DNA of 35,022 nucleotides, from contig JAFPTE010000021.1 of assembly GCA_017400415.1 (NCBI GenBank), positions 1-35,022 of the forward strand, read 5' to 3'. The stretch comes from Oscillospiraceae bacterium (lineage in GTDB: Bacteria > Bacillota > Clostridia > Oscillospirales > Oscillospiraceae). Below are positions 31,884 to 35,022 of this stretch, one piece after another (within the stretch, counting starts at the first letter, position 1; the number at the start of each line of letters is the position of its first letter). The position numbers were made by a program, and so were the translations under genes. The notes under the pieces are model-generated. The model had not been told where the DNA came from. It was given only the letters and a program-made list of their open reading frames with translations, and made no database searches.

Positions 31884-32816
31884 TCAGTCCTTGAAGAGGG
31901 GGGTGGAGAGGTACCGGTCCCCGGTGTCGGGAAGGAGGACGACTATTGTCTTGCCCTCAAACTCCGGCCTCTGGGCTACCTCCACGGCGGCCTTCAGGGC
32001 GGCGCCGGAGGAGATACCCACCAGGACGCCCTCCCGGCGGCCGACCTCTCTGCCCAGGGCGAAGGCGTCCTCATTGGAGATCTGAATCACCTCGTCATAA
32101 ACGGAGGTGTCCAGGGTGTCCGGCACGAAGCCGGCGCCGATGCCCTGAATCTTGTGGGGGCCGGACTGCCCGCCGGAGAGCACCGGGGAGGAGGCGGGCT
32201 CCACCGCCACGATGCGGATATCTGCCTTCTGCTCCTTAAGGTATCTGCCCACGCCGGTGACCGTGCCGCCGGTGCCGACGCCGGCCACAAAGGCGTCCAC
32301 CTTTCCCTCCGTATCCCGCCAGATTTCCGGGCCGGTGGTGTCGTAGTGGGCCTTGGGGTTGGCCGGGTTCACAAACTGGCCGGGGATAAAGGAGTTCTCA
32401 ATGGTGGCTGCCAGCTCGTTTGCCCTGGCAATGGCGCCGGTCATGCCCTTGGACCCCTCGGAGAGCACCAGCTCGGCCCCGTAGGCCTTCATAAGCTGAC
32501 GGCGCTCCACGCTCATGGTCTCCGGCATAACAATTATAATGCGGTAGCCTCTGGCGGCGGCCACGGCGGCAAGGCCGATGCCCGTGTTGCCGGAGGTGGG
32601 CTCTATTATGACGGAGCCGGGCTTCAGGGCGCCCCGGGCCTCTGCGTCGTCTATCATGGCCTTGGCCACCCGGTCCTTCACGGAGCCGGCCGGGTTAAAA
32701 AACTCCAGCTTGGCCAGTATCCTGGCCTTCAGCCCGTAAAGCTTCTCTATGCCCGTGAGCTCCAGAAGGGGAGTGCCGCCGATAAGCTGATCGGCTGAGG
32801 TGAATATGCGTGACAT
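31884..32816 (-). CDS. cysK: Cysteine synthase (O-acetylserine sulfhydrylase)
   Basis: PLP enzyme joining O-acetylserine and sulfide to give cysteine (cytoplasm; 310 aa, typical). The PLP lysine is in NPAGSVKDRVAK, the substrate loop is EPTSGNTGIG, and the phosphate-binding glycine loop is GVGTGGTVTGVGRY; SGGQSGPHKIQGIGAGF is a further CysK hallmark. AGGAGG lies nine bases before the ATG. It is a single gene with a near-perfect promoter and convergent with coaD. No cysE is adjacent. Specificity could extend to O-phosphoserine, but the motif pattern fits CysK. Confidence 0.96.
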   Translation of the reverse strand: MSRIFTSADQLIGGTPLLELTGIEKLYGLKARILAKLEFFNPAGSVKDRVAKAMIDDAEARGALKPGSVIIEPTSGNTGIGLAAVAAARGYRIIIVMPETMSVERRQLMKAYGAELVLSEGSKGMTGAIARANELAATIENSFIPGQFVNPANPKAHYDTTGPEIWRDTEGKVDAFVAGVGTGGTVTGVGRYLKEQKADIRIVAVEPASSPVLSGGQSGPHKIQGIGAGFVPDTLDTSVYDEVIQISNEDAFALGREVGRREGVLVGISSGAALKAAVEVAQRPEFEGKTIVVLLPDTGDRYLSTPLFKD

Positions 32817-32862
32817 GATGTATTGCCTCCTAAAAACCTATATTTCCGCTGGGGATATAGGG

Positions 32863-32891
32863 ATTATAGCACCGCCACCCGGTCCTGTCAA
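32863..32891 (-). promoter_or_regulatory. Consensus sigma-A promoter of cysK
   Basis: On the minus strand TTGACA (32891-32886) and TATAAT (32868-32863) are both perfect consensus with a 17-base spacer, the strongest promoter in the window. It lies between the arms of an inverted repeat AAAAACCTAT/ATAGGTTTTT (plus-strand positions 32832-32841 and 32891-32900), a candidate operator. Confidence 0.88.
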
Positions 32892-32932
32892 TAGGTTTTT
32901 GAAAACTTTTTTCCTTTAATTTATTGAAGCAC

Positions 32933-32961
32933 TTGCGCCGCCGCTCTTTCTGTGGTAAACT
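32933..32961 (+). promoter_or_regulatory. Candidate promoter of thrH
   Basis: TTGCGC (32933-32938) and TAAACT (32956-32961) are spaced by 17 bases, divergent from the cysK promoter and about 28 bases before the thrH start. Confidence 0.55.
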
Positions 32962-32988
32962 GTCGGAAAAAAGCAGGGGAGTGTGCTT

Positions 32989-33591
32989 ATGGACATTGTG
33001 TGCATGGACCTGGAAGGTGTTCTTGTGCCGGAGATATGGATTGCGTTCTCTGAGGCCTCCGGCATTCCGGAGCTGCGCCGCACCACCAGGGATGAGCCGG
33101 ATTACGACAAGCTCATGCGGTGGCGAATCGGCATCCTCCGGGAGCGGGGCTTGGGCCTTCGGGAGATACAGGCCGTCATTGAGCGCATCGAGCCCCTGGA
33201 GGGCGCCCGGGAGTTTCTGGATAAGCTCCGGGCCAGGACCCAGGCCATCGTCCTCAGCGACACCTTTTCCCAGTTCGCCGCACCCCTCATGCGGAAGCTG
33301 GGCTATCCCACCCTTATGTGCAACTCCCTGGTTGTGGGGGAGGACGGCATGATCGAGGGCTTCAAAATGCGGGTCGCCAACTCCAAGCTTTCCACGGTCC
33401 GGGCACTCCAGTCCGTGGGCTATGAGACCGTGGCCTTCGGGGACAGCTACAACGACCTGGCCATGATACAGGCGGGCAAGGCGGGCTTCCTCTTCCGCAC
33501 CACGGAGAAGATAAAGGCGGACTATCCCCATATCCCCGCCTTCGAGACCTATGAGGAGCTTTACGCCGCCCTGGATGCTGTTCTGGAGTGA
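32989..33591 (+). CDS. thrH: HAD phosphatase, ThrH-type phosphoserine phosphatase / homoserine phosphotransferase
   Basis: A 200-residue haloacid dehalogenase-fold enzyme. ThrH of Pseudomonas dephosphorylates phosphoserine and can pass the phosphate to homoserine; the match is close along the whole length. Motif I is CMDLEGVLVPEIWIAF (Asp nucleophile, with Glu as second acidic residue, as in the SerB group), motif II is IVLSDTF, motif III is the Lys in the MRVANSKLSTV region, and motif IV is AFGDSYNDLAMI. TTRDEPDYDKLM is characteristic of ThrH. ATG 32989 has AGGGGAG seven bases upstream, better than the GTG at 32983. Divergent from cysK: serine synthesis feeds cysteine synthesis, so the pairing is metabolically sensible. 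Confidence 0.88.
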   Translation: MDIVCMDLEGVLVPEIWIAFSEASGIPELRRTTRDEPDYDKLMRWRIGILRERGLGLREIQAVIERIEPLEGAREFLDKLRARTQAIVLSDTFSQFAAPLMRKLGYPTLMCNSLVVGEDGMIEGFKMRVANSKLSTVRALQSVGYETVAFGDSYNDLAMIQAGKAGFLFRTTEKIKADYPHIPAFETYEELYAALDAVLE

Positions 33592-33615
33592 GGCGAAAAA
33601 GGTCATAATATGCCC

Positions 33616-33661
33616 CTCCCGGCGCATATACTCCAGGTGAGTATGCCGGGAGGTGTTTTTT
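33616..33661 (+). promoter_or_regulatory. Terminator-like hairpin containing the ymxH ribosome-binding site
   Basis: CTCCCGGC (33616-33623) pairs with GCCGGGAG (33645-33652), and after a 4-base bulge ATACT (33628-33632) pairs with AGTAT (33640-33644). A run of six T (33656-33661) follows, ending at the ATG of the next gene. The Shine-Dalgarno GGGAGG lies in the 3' arm. The element may terminate thrH transcription and also hide the ymxH ribosome-binding site. Confidence 0.7.
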
Positions 33662-33940
33662 ATGAGGTGCAGAGTCAGAGAACTGAGGTACAAGGAGGTC
33701 ATCAATATCTGCGACGGTCTGCGGCTGGGCTGCGTGTGCGACGTGGCCGTGAACACTGCCACGGGCCAGGTGCTGGCCATAATGGTGCCGGGGCCCTGCC
33801 GATTTCTGGGCCTTTTCCTGCGGGAGGACGATTATCTGATACCCTGGGAGTGCATACGCCGCATTGGGGATGACATAATCCTTGTGGAGGTGCCCGGAGA
33901 CTACCGCCGGGAGAAGCCGCCCCGCCGCCTTTGGGTTTAA
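33662..33940 (+). CDS. YlmC/YmxH-family sporulation protein (PRC-barrel)
   Basis: A 92-residue PRC-barrel-like protein of the YlmC/YmxH family. Family features: the opening MRCRVRELRYKEVINICDG, GLRLGCVCDVAVNTATGQVL, and the tail DYLIPWECIRRIGDDIILVE. Members are common in spore formers and are thought to be sporulation related; the molecular role is not known. ATG 33662 directly follows a T tract, and its GGGAGG is inside a hairpin (33616-33652). GTG 33653 is an alternative start but would fall inside that hairpin. Confidence 0.88.
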   Translation: MRCRVRELRYKEVINICDGLRLGCVCDVAVNTATGQVLAIMVPGPCRFLGLFLREDDYLIPWECIRRIGDDIILVEVPGDYRREKPPRRLWV

Positions 33941-33952
33941 TAAAAAAATATG

Positions 33953-33981
33953 TTGCACAGGCGGGGAAAATGTATTATTAT
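33953..33981 (+). promoter_or_regulatory. Candidate promoter of asnA
   Basis: TTGCAC (33953-33958) and TATTAT (33976-33981) with a 17-base spacer, about 35 bases before the asnA ATG. Confidence 0.55.
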
Positions 33982-34016
33982 AAGTGGGAATTATATTAAC
34001 GAAAGCCGGTGTCAAT

Positions 34017-35022
34017 ATGAGCAGCTTGAAAATTCCGGAAGGGTATAAAATGCCCCTGACGAATAACGAATTACAGAGGGCCATCGAGCTTATCCATCAG
34101 GACTTTCAGCGAAATCTGACCATAAGGCTCAATCTGCACCGGGTCTCCGCCCCGCTTTTTGTGGACGGCAGCACCGGCCTCAACGACGATCTGAACGGAG
34201 TTGAGCGGCCGGTGAGCTTTGAGATCCCGGATGTGGGCGTCACGGGCGTGGTTGTCCACTCCCTGGCCAAGTGGAAGCGCCTGGCCCTTCTGCGTTATGA
34301 GTTCAAGCCGGAGAGCGGCCTTTACACGGATATGAACGCCATCCGCCGGGACGAGAACACCGATAACCTCCACTCCATCTATGTGGACCAGTGGGACTGG
34401 GAAAAGATAATAAAGCCGGAGAACCGGAACGTGGAGTACCTGAAGGAGACCGTCACCGCCATCGTGGGGGCCATCTGCGACACGGCCACCACTGTCCGGT
34501 ACCACTTCCCCCAGCTCACCTATACCCCGGACCGGAACGTGTTCTTCATCACTACCCAGGAGCTGGAGGATATGTACCCGGCCCTGACCCCGGAGCGCCG
34601 GGAGTATGAGATTCTGAAGGAGCACCACACGGTCTTCCTTATGCAGATCGGCAAGCGCCTGCGCAGCGGCATAAAGCACGACGGCCGTGCCCCGGACTAT
34701 GACGACTGGGAGCTCAACGGCGATATCCTTATGTGGAACCCGGTGCTTCAGGACCGGTTTGAGGTTTCCTCCATGGGCATACGTGTTGACCCGGAGGCTC
34801 TGGAGCGCCAGCTTAAGGAGGCGGGCTGTGAGGAGCGGAAAAACCTCATGTTCCACAAAATGCTCCTGGAGGGGAAGCTGCCCCAGTCCATCGGCGGCGG
34901 CATCGGCCAGTCACGGCTCTGCATGCTGCTGCTCGACCGCGCGCACATCGGCGAAGTACAGGCTTCGGTCTGGCCGGAAGAGATGCGGAAGGCCTGCAAG
35001 GAGCACGGGATCGAACTTCTGT
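34017..35022 (+). CDS. asnA: Aspartate-ammonia ligase (asparagine synthetase A), runs off window
   Basis: Makes asparagine from aspartate and free ammonia with ATP (class II aminoacyl-tRNA-synthetase fold, cytoplasm). 335 codons are visible; the family is about 330-340 residues, so only the last few are missing. Motifs: LHRVSAPLFVDGSTGLNDDL near the N-terminus, VERPVSFEIPD, RLALLRYEF, SIYVDQWDWEK, and the C-terminal GGGIGQSRLCMLLLDRAHIGE. Start ATG 34017 gives IPEGYKMPLTNNE, as in other AsnA; the Shine-Dalgarno is weak. Using free ammonia fits an ammonia-rich gut habitat. Confidence 0.96.
   Translation, partial: MSSLKIPEGYKMPLTNNELQRAIELIHQDFQRNLTIRLNLHRVSAPLFVDGSTGLNDDLNGVERPVSFEIPDVGVTGVVVHSLAKWKRLALLRYEFKPESGLYTDMNAIRRDENTDNLHSIYVDQWDWEKIIKPENRNVEYLKETVTAIVGAICDTATTVRYHFPQLTYTPDRNVFFITTQELEDMYPALTPERREYEILKEHHTVFLMQIGKRLRSGIKHDGRAPDYDDWELNGDILMWNPVLQDRFEVSSMGIRVDPEALERQLKEAGCEERKNLMFHKMLLEGKLPQSIGGGIGQSRLCMLLLDRAHIGEVQASVWPEEMRKACKEHGIELL

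Overview
The window looks like chromosome from a spore-forming, high-GC Clostridia of the Oscillospiraceae/Ruminococcaceae type. The reasons are the yabP-yabQ-divIC-S1 sporulation cluster, a YlmC/YmxH-type sporulation gene, a Gram-positive type IV pilus operon without secretin genes, indolepyruvate:ferredoxin oxidoreductase, and large anchored GH3 enzymes. I saw no insertion sequence, phage gene, CRISPR array, rRNA or canonical tRNA.

Layout. (1) 1-3125, minus strand: iorA-iorB-paaK, for oxidative decarboxylation of aryl-pyruvates to aryl-acetyl-CoA. (2) 3364-11131, plus: a compact pilus operon, pilB-pilT-pilC-pilin-like-pilD-pilM-pilN-like-pilO-like, closed by a strong terminator. pilC can only be read full length from a CTG start. 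(3) 11278-11994: a LytTR regulator whose receiver domain lacks the phospho-acceptor Asp, followed by a terminator. (4) 12255-21232, plus: a surface carbohydrate operon. It holds a permuted GH3 protein with a collagen-like Gly-X-Y stalk and C-terminal membrane anchor, a lipoprotein with four InlB-like repeats and a CBM-like domain, and a second permuted GH3 with a membrane segment at each end. (5) 21255-21498: a gene-free stretch packed with nearly perfect palindromes and flanked by two copies of one hairpin. (6) 21541-24824, plus: a promoter, a 24-codon small ORF, a thioredoxin-fold/CAP/BIG2/FN3/dockerin secreted protein, a DIP1984-family gene and then a structured RNA with a tRNA-like module, ended by a strong terminator. 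This unit is the best candidate for an undescribed system. (7) 24824-28614, minus: a CopA copper ATPase with a metal-binding domain at each end, and a secreted G5/M23 cell-wall hydrolase. (8) 28814-30325, plus: yabP-yabQ-divIC-S1 protein. (9) 30345-35022: galM, coaD, cysK (minus, with a consensus promoter inside an inverted repeat), thrH-like HAD phosphatase, ymxH-like gene (its ribosome-binding site buried in a terminator-like hairpin) and asnA, which runs off the window.

How the parts may work together (inference): the pili, anchored GH3 enzymes, CBM-like lipoprotein and dockerin/CAP protein suggest a cell that attaches to plant or dietary polymer and digests oligosaccharides at its surface. 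The ior/paaK genes point to aromatic amino-acid fermentation.
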